Positions 1 through 7,275 of a stretch of 64,000 nt of DNA are shown piece by piece. How positions within the stretch are numbered: the stretch's first letter is position 1; every line of letters starts with the position of its first letter. The notes below the pieces were generated by a model. That model saw nothing but the letters and a program-made list of their open reading frames with translations. It was not told where the DNA came from and searched no databases. This DNA comes from [Empedobacter] haloabium (GTDB taxonomy: Bacteria > Pseudomonadota > Gammaproteobacteria > Burkholderiales > Burkholderiaceae_D): positions 5,394,001 to 5,458,000 of the forward strand of contig CP136508.1 in the NCBI GenBank assembly GCA_008011715.2. The letters are read 5' to 3'. The position numbers and the translations under genes are program-made.

Positions 1-1
1 C

Positions 2-448
2 TCCATTACCGGCAACAAGGCCCAGCCGCTGACCGTTACGACCACGTTCGAGAACAAGGAAATCGCCGGCGTCAGCTGCACGCTGTCGAACGACGCCGGC
101 AACTGGACCGTCACGACACCCGGCACCGCCACCGTCAACAAGAGCACGGCCGCACTGGTGATCAACTGCAAGCAGGACACGCTGATCGGCAACTCGAGCC
201 TGGAATCGTCCGCCAATGTGAACGTCTGGGGCAACATCATCGTGGGCGGCGTGATCGGTTATGTGGTCGACCGCCAGACCGGCGCCGGTTTCGACTACCC
301 GAACACGGTGGCAGTGGCGCTGCGTCCGATCGGCACCCCGGCAGCTCCGGTGGCACCAGCCGCCGCGCCGGCGGCACGCACTACCGCGACCGAGACGGCG
401 CCGCAGGCCGCTGTGCCGGGCCGCGCCGTCGCCGGCGCGCCGCTCTGA
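2..448 (+). CDS. Envelope protein of unknown function, 5' end outside window
   Basis: The reading frame is open from the first bases, so the start lies upstream. The visible 148 residues contain a short beta-rich module with two cysteines (contexts GVSCTLSND and LVINCKQD), then a glycine-rich hydrophobic stretch (GNIIVGGVIGYVVD), a FDYP motif and a Pro/Ala/Thr-rich tail. This pattern (CTLSND, TTPG, VNKS, CK, then GGVIG and YP) resembles small secreted or lipoprotein PEGA-like proteins common in proteobacteria. That resemblance is from memory and the function is unknown. A strong hairpin terminator follows 43 bp after the stop, so this is the last gene of its transcript. Confidence 0.6.
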   Translation, partial: SITGNKAQPLTVTTTFENKEIAGVSCTLSNDAGNWTVTTPGTATVNKSTAALVINCKQDTLIGNSSLESSANVNVWGNIIVGGVIGYVVDRQTGAGFDYPNTVAVALRPIGTPAAPVAPAAAPAARTTATETAPQAAVPGRAVAGAPL

Positions 449-490
449 TGTACGCGGCAGCGGCGCCCTTGCGCGATCGCTGACAGCCAA

Positions 491-517
491 GGCCGGGTCC
501 AGACCCGGCCTTTTTTT
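491..517 (+). terminator. Rho-independent terminator after the first gene
   Basis: The arms GGCCGGGTC and GACCCGGCC enclose a 2-nt loop and are followed by seven T. It sits between the first gene and the DUF2167 gene, both on the plus strand, and separates the two transcripts. Confidence 0.85.
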
Positions 518-678
518 CACCCGCCGCCTCCCTCATTATTTGTCGAATGTGACATTTGGCGAGAATATGGCGGCAACTGTTGCGTAAAATCGCGGATCCA
601 CTTCCATTCGACCTGCGTCCGGCGCGAACGTTCGAACCTTCGCCAGCGGAATCGCGGGCATTTTATTGTCAAACTATC

Positions 679-1569
679 ATGATCCTCTTCCGCTCCCTCC
701 TCTGCGCGGTGTTCAGCCTGTTGCTGGCCGCTTCCCCGGTCCAGGCCGGCGACACGACGCCGCAACAACTGCTGGCCTCGCTGAAATTCCAGGAAGGGAA
801 AATCGCCCTGCCCGGCGGCATCGCCACGCTGGACCTGCCGGCCGGTTTCCGCTATCTGCCGCCGGCCGACGCGGGCCGCCTGCTGTCGGAAGGCTGGGGC
901 AATCCGCCCGGCATCGAGACGCTGGGCATGATCGTGCCCACGGCCGTCAATCCGCTGACGCGCGAAGGCTGGGGCGTGGTCGTCACCTATGAGAAGGAAG
1001 GCCACGTCAAGGACGACGATGCGGACAACATCAAGTACGACGAACTGCTGAAGTCGATGCAGGAATCGATGCAGGAAGCCAACGAGGACCGCAAGAAACA
1101 GGGCTACCAGGCGATGACGCTGGTAGGCTGGGCCGAGGCGCCGCATTACGACAAGGCCAGCCACAAGCTCTACTGGGCCAAGGAACTGCACTCGGAAGGC
1201 GACAAGGAAAACGGCCTGAACTACAACATCCGCGTGCTGGGCCGCGAAGGCGTCCTGGTACTCAATGCGGTGGCGAGCATGGATCAGATCGGCCAGATCC
1301 GCAAGGAGATGAAGACCGTGACGGCGTTCTCCGATTTCACGCCGGGCAACCGCTATGCCGACTTCGACGAGAAGACCGACAAGGTGGCGGAATACGGCCT
1401 GGCGGCCCTGATCGCCGGCGGCGCCGCGGCCAAGCTGGGCCTGTTCGGCAAGCTGTTCGCCGTGCTGTTGGCCTTCAAGAAGCTGATCATCGTGGGCCTC
1501 GGCGCGCTCGGTGTCGGCATCGCCAAGCTGCTCGGCCGCAAGCGCAAAGTGGACCTGTCCAAGTCCTGA
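679..1569 (+). CDS. DUF2167 family membrane protein
   Basis: A 296-residue protein of the DUF2167 family. It starts with a signal peptide (MILFRSLLCAVFSLLLAAS, cleavage near VQA-GD). A soluble region carries the family signatures DLPAGFRYLP, GWGNPPG, MIVP and GWGVVVTYEKEGHV with DDDA. The C-terminal third is hydrophobic (about residues 240-285) and ends in the basic tail LLGRKRK, which suggests an inner-membrane anchor. The ATG at 679 is preferred over an in-frame start at 556 because it gives a clean signal peptide. The M50 protease gene follows after 2 bp, so the two are co-transcribed. The family has no established biochemical role. Confidence 0.85.
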   Translation: MILFRSLLCAVFSLLLAASPVQAGDTTPQQLLASLKFQEGKIALPGGIATLDLPAGFRYLPPADAGRLLSEGWGNPPGIETLGMIVPTAVNPLTREGWGVVVTYEKEGHVKDDDADNIKYDELLKSMQESMQEANEDRKKQGYQAMTLVGWAEAPHYDKASHKLYWAKELHSEGDKENGLNYNIRVLGREGVLVLNAVASMDQIGQIRKEMKTVTAFSDFTPGNRYADFDEKTDKVAEYGLAALIAGGAAAKLGLFGKLFAVLLAFKKLIIVGLGALGVGIAKLLGRKRKVDLSKS

Positions 1570-1571
1570 CG

Positions 1572-2276
1572 ATGGCCAAGCTGCTCCTGTGGCTGTTCGC
1601 GGCCGGCAAGATGGGCAAGCTGCTGACGACGGGCGGCACGATGCTGTTGTCGCTGGTCGTCTACAGCTGGGTGTTCGGCTGGCGCTATGCCGCCGGCTTT
1701 GTGCTGCTGCTGTTCGTGCACGAGATGGGGCACTACGTGGCCGCGCGCAACCGCGGCCTGAAGGTGGGCACGCCCGCGTTCATCCCCTTCGTCGGCGCCT
1801 GGGTCGCGCTGGAGGACTTGCCGCATGACGTGGAAACGGAAGCCTATATCGGCATCGCCGGCCCGCTGGCCGGCACGCTGGCGGCGATGGCCTGCTATTT
1901 CGCCGCGCGCGACAACGACAGCCAGCTGCTGCTGGCGCTGGCCTACTCCGGCTGCATGCTGAACCTGATCAACCTGATCCCCTTGATGCCGCTGGACGGC
2001 GGCCGCATCACGGCCATCGTCTCCCCCAAGGTATGGCTGCTGGGCGTGCCGCTGCTGGCGGCGCTGTTCTTCTACCGGCCCAGCCCGATGCTGATCCTGG
2101 TCGGCCTGCTGGCGATCCCGCAGCTGAAGGCGGCCTGGCGCGGCGACCCGGGCCCGACGCCGGCCTACTATGACGTCAAGCTGGAAACCCGCGTCAACTA
2201 CGGCGTGCTGTACTTGGGCCTGGTCGCCTTCCTGGCCGTGATGAGCTACAGCATTCACGACATGATCCGCACATGA
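1572..2276 (+). CDS. Site-2 protease family (M50) membrane metalloprotease
   Basis: An integral membrane zinc protease of 234 residues. The HExxH motif is HEMGH (H50, E51, H54), inside the hydrophobic segment FVLLLFVHEMGH. The second zinc motif is NLIPLMPLDGG, with D142 as the probable third ligand. Several further hydrophobic segments are visible and no PDZ domain is evident, so this resembles the compact SpoIVFB-like M50 type rather than RseP. It sits 2 bp after the DUF2167 gene and overlaps the lipoprotein gene by 4 bp, so it is the middle gene of a three-gene operon. Its substrate cannot be inferred from sequence. Confidence 0.88.
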   Translation: MAKLLLWLFAAGKMGKLLTTGGTMLLSLVVYSWVFGWRYAAGFVLLLFVHEMGHYVAARNRGLKVGTPAFIPFVGAWVALEDLPHDVETEAYIGIAGPLAGTLAAMACYFAARDNDSQLLLALAYSGCMLNLINLIPLMPLDGGRITAIVSPKVWLLGVPLLAALFFYRPSPMLILVGLLAIPQLKAAWRGDPGPTPAYYDVKLETRVNYGVLYLGLVAFLAVMSYSIHDMIRT

Positions 2277-3655
2277 TGACACGACGTACCGGCCTGCCGA
2301 AGTACCTCACGGCCCTGGCGCTGGCCCTGGCCCTGGTGGCCTGCGGCGCACCCGCCACGCCGCCCAGCGGGCCATACGCCCGCTTCCTGAAGGGTGACGA
2401 AAGCGTGCGCAAGGTGTCGCAGGAAGGCCCGTTCACCCTGCTCGACATCGACTACAGCACATGCTGCGGCTATCTGTTCGGCGCGCAGCTGGACTACCAG
2501 CGCATCCTGTACCGCGACAAGGTGCTGGTCAAGAAGGTGGAACGGGTCGAGCCGTTGCGCGGCTTTGGCCGGCCGGCGCTGGTCTGGCCGGTGCCGCTGG
2601 GCGACGGCAAGCTGCAGGTGCTGTCCGAGCATGGCGGCAAGGCGGCGTTCGATACCGTCGATCTCGGGCTGTACAGCCATGACGGCGAGGACGGCTACTA
2701 CCATGGCTACCCGATCGCGCCGGGCGTGCGCTACTTCCCCAGCAATGGCGGCGTGCTGCTGTCCGGCTTTCCGCTGCGCGTACAGAAGCTGCCCGCGGGC
2801 CTCGACTGCTGCACCGGTCATATCGGCCAGTTGGCCGGCACGGCGCCGGACGGCAGCGCCTACGCCTACGCGGATTCGCGCAAGGAACCGGGCGCCATCC
2901 TGGTCGTCGATGCTGACGGTACCAAGCGCGAACCGGTGCCGCTGCCGGTGACGCCGACGACTGCTTCGGCGCATGACCTGAGCCCGCATACACCGCTGCT
3001 GCGCTGGTTCCAATCCTCGTTCGCCTGGACGAAGAACGCACAGGGCAAGTGGAACGCGGCGCCCGTCACGGCCGCGCCGCAGGGCAAGGGCGTGGCGGCG
3101 GAGGACGTGTTCCTCGACGTGCCGGCGGGCTACCGCCGCTGCTTCGCCACCGATAACGCCAGCTGCGAACCGGGCTGGCGCCTGCTGCAGGCAGGCGAGC
3201 TGCCTACCCTGTTCAAGGACGGCTACGTGCCGCCCTACAGCTACGCGCCACCGCAGGGCATGCGTGCGTTCGGCGCGCCGGTCACGGCGCTGATCGCCAG
3301 CCGGATCGGCTACGGCGGCACCGGCTATTACCTCTACGTCGACGCCAGCGCGGAGCAGGTCGTCGCCACGTTCACGCGGCGGCTGCGCGAACGCAAGCTG
3401 CCGTTCGTACGGGTGGACGAATGTCCCCGCACCGAATACGGCAATCCCGACTGCGCGGCGCAACTGGGCGAGCGGCTGGGCTGGCGCCACAAGCTGGACT
3501 ACTCGCTGGAGGGAGCGCTGCGCTGGCGTCCCGAAACCGGCGCGATGTTCGTGCTGCCGACCATCGCCGTCGCCATCGTGGCCGAGGAAGGCGGCGGAAC
3601 GCGCGTCAGTACCCTGGCGCGCTACCCGGCGCCGCCGCCGATGCGCGACAACTGA
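2273..3655 (+). CDS. Putative lipoprotein of unknown function
   Basis: A 460-residue exported protein. The N-terminus MMTRRTGLPKYL followed by a Leu/Ala core and LVACGAP is a typical lipobox with Cys at about residue 24. The mature part is rich in Tyr, Gly and Cys, including CCGYLFG and LDCCTGH, and shows no motif I can assign. The start ATGA overlaps the stop of the M50 gene, so translation is probably coupled. Because it shares an operon with a membrane protease it could be a substrate or partner, but that is inference only. Confidence 0.7.
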   Translation: MMTRRTGLPKYLTALALALALVACGAPATPPSGPYARFLKGDESVRKVSQEGPFTLLDIDYSTCCGYLFGAQLDYQRILYRDKVLVKKVERVEPLRGFGRPALVWPVPLGDGKLQVLSEHGGKAAFDTVDLGLYSHDGEDGYYHGYPIAPGVRYFPSNGGVLLSGFPLRVQKLPAGLDCCTGHIGQLAGTAPDGSAYAYADSRKEPGAILVVDADGTKREPVPLPVTPTTASAHDLSPHTPLLRWFQSSFAWTKNAQGKWNAAPVTAAPQGKGVAAEDVFLDVPAGYRRCFATDNASCEPGWRLLQAGELPTLFKDGYVPPYSYAPPQGMRAFGAPVTALIASRIGYGGTGYYLYVDASAEQVVATFTRRLRERKLPFVRVDECPRTEYGNPDCAAQLGERLGWRHKLDYSLEGALRWRPETGAMFVLPTIAVAIVAEEGGGTRVSTLARYPAPPPMRDN

Positions 3656-3656
3656 T

Positions 3657-3878
3657 CTATTTGCGCCGCGCCGGCTGCGCCGCCTGCGCGGCCGTGTAGA
3701 TCGCCTTGGCGTCGGCGTGGGCCTGGTCGACGTTGCGCAGCTTCTCGTCGTCGTCGTGGCGCACGAAGAAGTCCGCGTCCTGCGCCCGCATCACCAGCGT
3801 GATCGCCTGCTTCTCTGTCACGTTGTATTTCTCGAAGATCAGCGTGGTGACTTCGTCCAGGTATTCTTCGTAGGTCAT
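3657..3878 (-). CDS. Small conserved hypothetical protein (73 aa)
   Basis: A short, charged, helical protein beginning MTYEEYLDEVTTLIFEKYN, with a histidine/aspartate-rich middle (FFVRHDDDEKL) and an Ala-rich basic tail ending PARRK. The ATG at 3878 is chosen because the upstream 30 codons look non-coding and no better start exists. It is convergent with the lipoprotein gene, with 1 bp between stops, and divergent from the M28 peptidase. No function is recognised. Confidence 0.65.
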   Translation of the reverse strand: MTYEEYLDEVTTLIFEKYNVTEKQAITLVMRAQDADFFVRHDDDEKLRNVDQAHADAKAIYTAAQAAQPARRK

Positions 3879-3987
3879 GGCGGTTTGCGCTCGCGGTAGG
3901 GATCGAACCGGGCATTCTAGCGCAGTGCGCAGGGATGGCGGCTCTTGCGGTATGCTTGGCGTCGCCATTCACCGCATAAGGAAACCC

Positions 3988-5352
3988 ATGTCCCGCTTCA
4001 TGCAGCCCGCGGCAGCCGCCGTCCTTCTGTCCGCCTGCGCGATGGCCGCGGCGGCACCCGCCGATGCCGGCCTTCCCAAGCGCCAGGCCGGGATCGACGC
4101 CATCGTGCGCGAGATCTCGCCGCAACGCATCCACGGCTACATCGAAAAGCTGGTCGGCTTCGGCACCCGCCACACGATGTCGGAAACCGAATCGGAAACG
4201 CGCGGCATCGGCGCCGCGCGGCGCTGGATCAAGGCGGAACTGGAGCGCTGCGGCGCCGGCAAGCTGCAGGTGACGTTCGACAGCCACCTGCATCCGGTCG
4301 CGCCGCGCCTGTCGAAGCCGACCGAGATCGTCAACGTCGTGGCCACCCTGCCCGGCAGCCAGGCACAATCGAAGGACCGGGTCTACGTGGTGTCCGGCCA
4401 CTACGATTCGCGCGTGACGGACGTGATGGACTACACCAGCGACGCGCCGGGCGCCAACGACGACGCCTCCGGCACGGCCGCCGTGATGGAAATGGCCTGC
4501 GTGATGGCCAAGCGCCAGTTCGACGCAACCCTGGTCTTCATGGCCGTGGCGGCGGAAGAGCAAGGGCTGTTCGGCGCCGGCCACTGGGCCGAGCAGGCAC
4601 GCAAGAACAACGTCGACGTCGCCGGCATGTTCACCAACGACATCATCGGCAGCTCGGTCAACGAGGACGGCAAGCGCGACAACAAGCAGGTGCGCCTGTT
4701 CGCCGAAGGCATCCCGGCCCTGAAGGAAGTGCCGGACGCGCTGCGCACCTTGATCCAGACCGGCGGCGAGAACGATTCGCCGTCGCGCCAGCTGGCGCGC
4801 CACGTCAAGGAGACGGGCGAGCGCTACGTGAAGAACTTCAAGGTCACGGTGATCCAGCGGCGCGACCGCTACCTGCGCGGTGGCGACCATATCCCGTTCC
4901 TGGAACAGGGCTACGCGGCGCTGCGCTTCACCGAGCCGGCCGAGGATTTCCGCCACCAGCACCAGGACCTGCGCAAGGAAGGCGGCACGGAGTACGGCGA
5001 CCTGCTCAAGTTCGTCGACACCGACTACACGGCGCAGGTGGCGCGCGTCAATGCCGCCGCCCTGGCGTCGCTGGCGCTGGCCCCGGCCGCACCGCGCGAC
5101 GTCAAGGTGCTGACGGCAAAGCTGGACAACAAGACCGACCTGGCCTGGGCCGCCAATGCGGAGCCGGACCTGGCCGGCTACCGCGTGGTGTGGCGCGAGA
5201 CCACGGCGGCCAATTGGCAGGGCGCCAAGTTCGTCGGCAACGTCACGTCGTTCCGCAGCGAGCTGTCGAAGGATAATGTGTTCTTCGGCGTGCAGGCCGT
5301 GGACAAGGACGGCAACGTCAGCCCGGCCACTTATCCCTTGCCGCAGCGTTGA
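3988..5352 (+). CDS. Secreted M28 family metallopeptidase with C-terminal Fn3-like domain
   Basis: A zinc aminopeptidase of 454 residues, probably acting outside the inner membrane. The ATG at 3988 is preceded by AAGGAAA and gives a signal peptide (LLSACAMAAAAPADA). The M28 metal sites are visible: GHYDSR (His and nearby Asp), PGANDDASG (bridging Asp), AAEEQG (catalytic Glu and metal Glu), TNDIIG (Asp), and a late His in GDHIPF. The last ~85 residues (VLTAKLDNKTDLAWAA... DLAGYRVVWRET) look like a fibronectin type III fold, which often mediates substrate or surface binding. A palindromic repeat follows 12 bp after the stop. Confidence 0.9.
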   Translation: MSRFMQPAAAAVLLSACAMAAAAPADAGLPKRQAGIDAIVREISPQRIHGYIEKLVGFGTRHTMSETESETRGIGAARRWIKAELERCGAGKLQVTFDSHLHPVAPRLSKPTEIVNVVATLPGSQAQSKDRVYVVSGHYDSRVTDVMDYTSDAPGANDDASGTAAVMEMACVMAKRQFDATLVFMAVAAEEQGLFGAGHWAEQARKNNVDVAGMFTNDIIGSSVNEDGKRDNKQVRLFAEGIPALKEVPDALRTLIQTGGENDSPSRQLARHVKETGERYVKNFKVTVIQRRDRYLRGGDHIPFLEQGYAALRFTEPAEDFRHQHQDLRKEGGTEYGDLLKFVDTDYTAQVARVNAAALASLALAPAAPRDVKVLTAKLDNKTDLAWAANAEPDLAGYRVVWRETTAANWQGAKFVGNVTSFRSELSKDNVFFGVQAVDKDGNVSPATYPLPQR

Positions 5353-5364
5353 AAGAAACCCGCA

Positions 5365-5418
5365 GGTGACAGGCACCGATCCGCGGGCCTTGCGGCCCGC
5401 GGATCGGTGCCTGTCACC
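5365..5418. repeat. Family A palindrome, copy 1 (GGTGACAGGCACC type)
   Basis: Two perfect 25-bp arms (5365-5389 and 5394-5418) flank a 4-nt loop. The outer part of each arm is GGTGACAGGCACC or its complement, and the inner part is GC-rich. It lies between the convergent M28 peptidase and oleate hydratase genes, 12 bp and 22 bp from their stops. No T-tract follows on either strand. The flank facing the hydratase gene (GGGTCTCGCCTGC) recurs beside copy 2. Confidence 0.9.
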
Positions 5419-5440
5419 ATGGGTCTCGCCTGCGTTCCCT

Positions 5441-7066
5441 TCAGCGCAGCGCCACCTCCACGGCCGCCAGCCCGACCTTCGGGTCAAGCAGGCCGTGGTA
5501 GATGTCCGGAATCTCGCGCTCGATGCCCAGCAGCGCGTAAGTCGCCAGCATCGCGCAGCGCACCGAATACTCCACCGTAAACACCACATCTTCCTCCATC
5601 TCGACGAACTGGCCCAGGAAGGCGAAGTTCTCCGTGCCGCGCGGCAGCACGGCCGGACGGTCGCCGGGCGCGCGGCAGGCGAACAGCGCGGAGGCATACG
5701 GCAGCATCACGGTGGTGACGTCGGTCGTTTCCAGCACGTGCTCCAGGATGTCGTCGCAGCCCAGCTGGCGCACCAGCTCCGTCAGGATTTCGCGGCCCGT
5801 CGCTGCGCTCATCGGCTTCTTCACGTAGTCGCCGTCGTTGTCGATCTCGAAGCCATACCCCCACAGCGTGGTCCAGCCCTGCGGCAGGTCGGGGAAGTGC
5901 GGCTGGTGCGGCACGACGATCGACAGGTGCCAGCCCGATTCGAACCACGTCATCAGCGCGCCGGTGCCGGGGGCGTTGCCGGTGTAGGCCTCGATACGGC
6001 GCAGCAGCACGTCGTCGCGCATCGTCAAGGTGAACGACTCCCACTTGTGCTCGTCGACGTTGCCGTAGAACGCGGCGGGCCGGCCGAAGTCGGGCGCCTT
6101 GCGCGCGATGTTCTGCCACAGCGACCAGCCGTGATCGCGCCGGTCGCGGATCAGTTCCGGCACGCTGTCGTTGCCGCCATAAGTGGAATCGGATGTGATC
6201 GATCCCAGCGTGAAGAATGCCAGGTCGCCGGCGCCCAGCTCGATCGCGCCGCTGCCCGCCGCCGTCTCGATGGCCAGGCGCGTGGCGCGCCGCATGCCGT
6301 TCACGTCGGTGGCGAAGTCGGCATCGACCACGCGGGTGCCGAAGCGTACGTCCACACCCTGCGCCGTCAACCAGCGCTGCAGCGGCACCACCAGCGAGTC
6401 GTACTGGTTGTACACAGTGCGCTTGACGCCGGCCAGCGTGTGAATACGGGGGAACTCCTGCACGAAGCGCAGGAAGTAGCGGCGCAGTTCCACCGCGCTG
6501 TGCCACTTCTGGAACGCGAACGTGGTGCGCCACATGCGCCAGAAATTCGTCTGGAAGAAATGCTCGTCGAAGAACTCGTCGATGCGGCGGCTGCCGATCA
6601 GCGCTTCCGGCAGCGCCAGCAGGCGCAGCATCTGGGCCCGGTTGGCGATCGAAAAGCCCAGCTGCGCGGCGTCCACGACCTGGTGGGCGCGGTCGATCAG
6701 CCGCGCCTGCGCATGCGTGCGCACTTCCTCGTTGAAGCGGCGGCATTCCTCGCGCACCGAGATCGATGCATCGCCGCGCGCCGGGATCGTGGCGAACAGG
6801 TCCCACAGGCACAGATAGGTTTCGTCGGTCAGCATGCGGCCGCCGCGCGTGACCCAGGCGTGCTGCTTCGGTTGCAGCGGCGCGGCCGCGCCATCGAGCG
6901 AGCCGCCGGGCAGCGCGGTCTCTTCGAGGATGTGGATGTTCTTAGCGGGCACCTTGCCGTCGCGGATCGCGAACGCCGCCACGGACATGCCGGCGATACC
7001 GCCGCCGACGATCCACAGTTGCACGCTGGCGGGGTCGATGTTCTTGTTCAGGAGTGGCGCTTTCAT
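5441..7066 (-). CDS. ohyA: Oleate hydratase (FAD-dependent fatty-acid double-bond hydratase)
   Basis: A 541-residue member of the oleate hydratase (myosin-cross-reactive antigen) family, which adds water to the cis-9 double bond of oleic or linoleic acid to give 10-hydroxy fatty acids. The FAD-binding GGGIAGMSVAAF lies at about residues 21-32, followed by the family hallmarks HILEE, PGGSLDG, RGGRMLTDETYLCLWDL and SITSDSTYGGN. The ATG at 7066 follows AGAGGTCC. It is a single-gene transcript flanked on both sides by inverted copies of palindrome family A. The reaction is known for the family; the substrate here is inferred. Confidence 0.93.
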   Translation of the reverse strand: MKAPLLNKNIDPASVQLWIVGGGIAGMSVAAFAIRDGKVPAKNIHILEETALPGGSLDGAAAPLQPKQHAWVTRGGRMLTDETYLCLWDLFATIPARGDASISVREECRRFNEEVRTHAQARLIDRAHQVVDAAQLGFSIANRAQMLRLLALPEALIGSRRIDEFFDEHFFQTNFWRMWRTTFAFQKWHSAVELRRYFLRFVQEFPRIHTLAGVKRTVYNQYDSLVVPLQRWLTAQGVDVRFGTRVVDADFATDVNGMRRATRLAIETAAGSGAIELGAGDLAFFTLGSITSDSTYGGNDSVPELIRDRRDHGWSLWQNIARKAPDFGRPAAFYGNVDEHKWESFTLTMRDDVLLRRIEAYTGNAPGTGALMTWFESGWHLSIVVPHQPHFPDLPQGWTTLWGYGFEIDNDGDYVKKPMSAATGREILTELVRQLGCDDILEHVLETTDVTTVMLPYASALFACRAPGDRPAVLPRGTENFAFLGQFVEMEEDVVFTVEYSVRCAMLATYALLGIEREIPDIYHGLLDPKVGLAAVEVALR

Positions 7067-7212
7067 GCTGGACCTCTTTCGTTCGGTGGACTGCCTGGCT
7101 TGGCCAGGGACAGGTCGATGCTACCGATCGTGTCGTTGGGTCAACATTGATCCAGATCAAAACGCCTGGGGTAAAACTAGAGGGGGTGCTCGGGTGAGCA
7201 GACGAGACCCCT

Positions 7213-7265
7213 GGTGACAGGCACCTATCTGCGGGTCTCCGACCCGCAGATAGGTGCCTGTCACC
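7213..7265. repeat. Family A palindrome, copy 2
   Basis: Perfect 25-bp arms (7213-7237 and 7241-7265) with a 3-nt loop. The outer 13 bp match copy 1 exactly. The inner 12 bp differ from copy 1 at several positions, always with the compensating change on the other arm. It lies 10 bp beyond the stop of the M1 aminopeptidase and upstream of the oleate hydratase start. Its orientation, judged by flanks, is opposite to copy 1. Confidence 0.9.
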
Positions 7266-7275
7266 ACCGGGTTTA

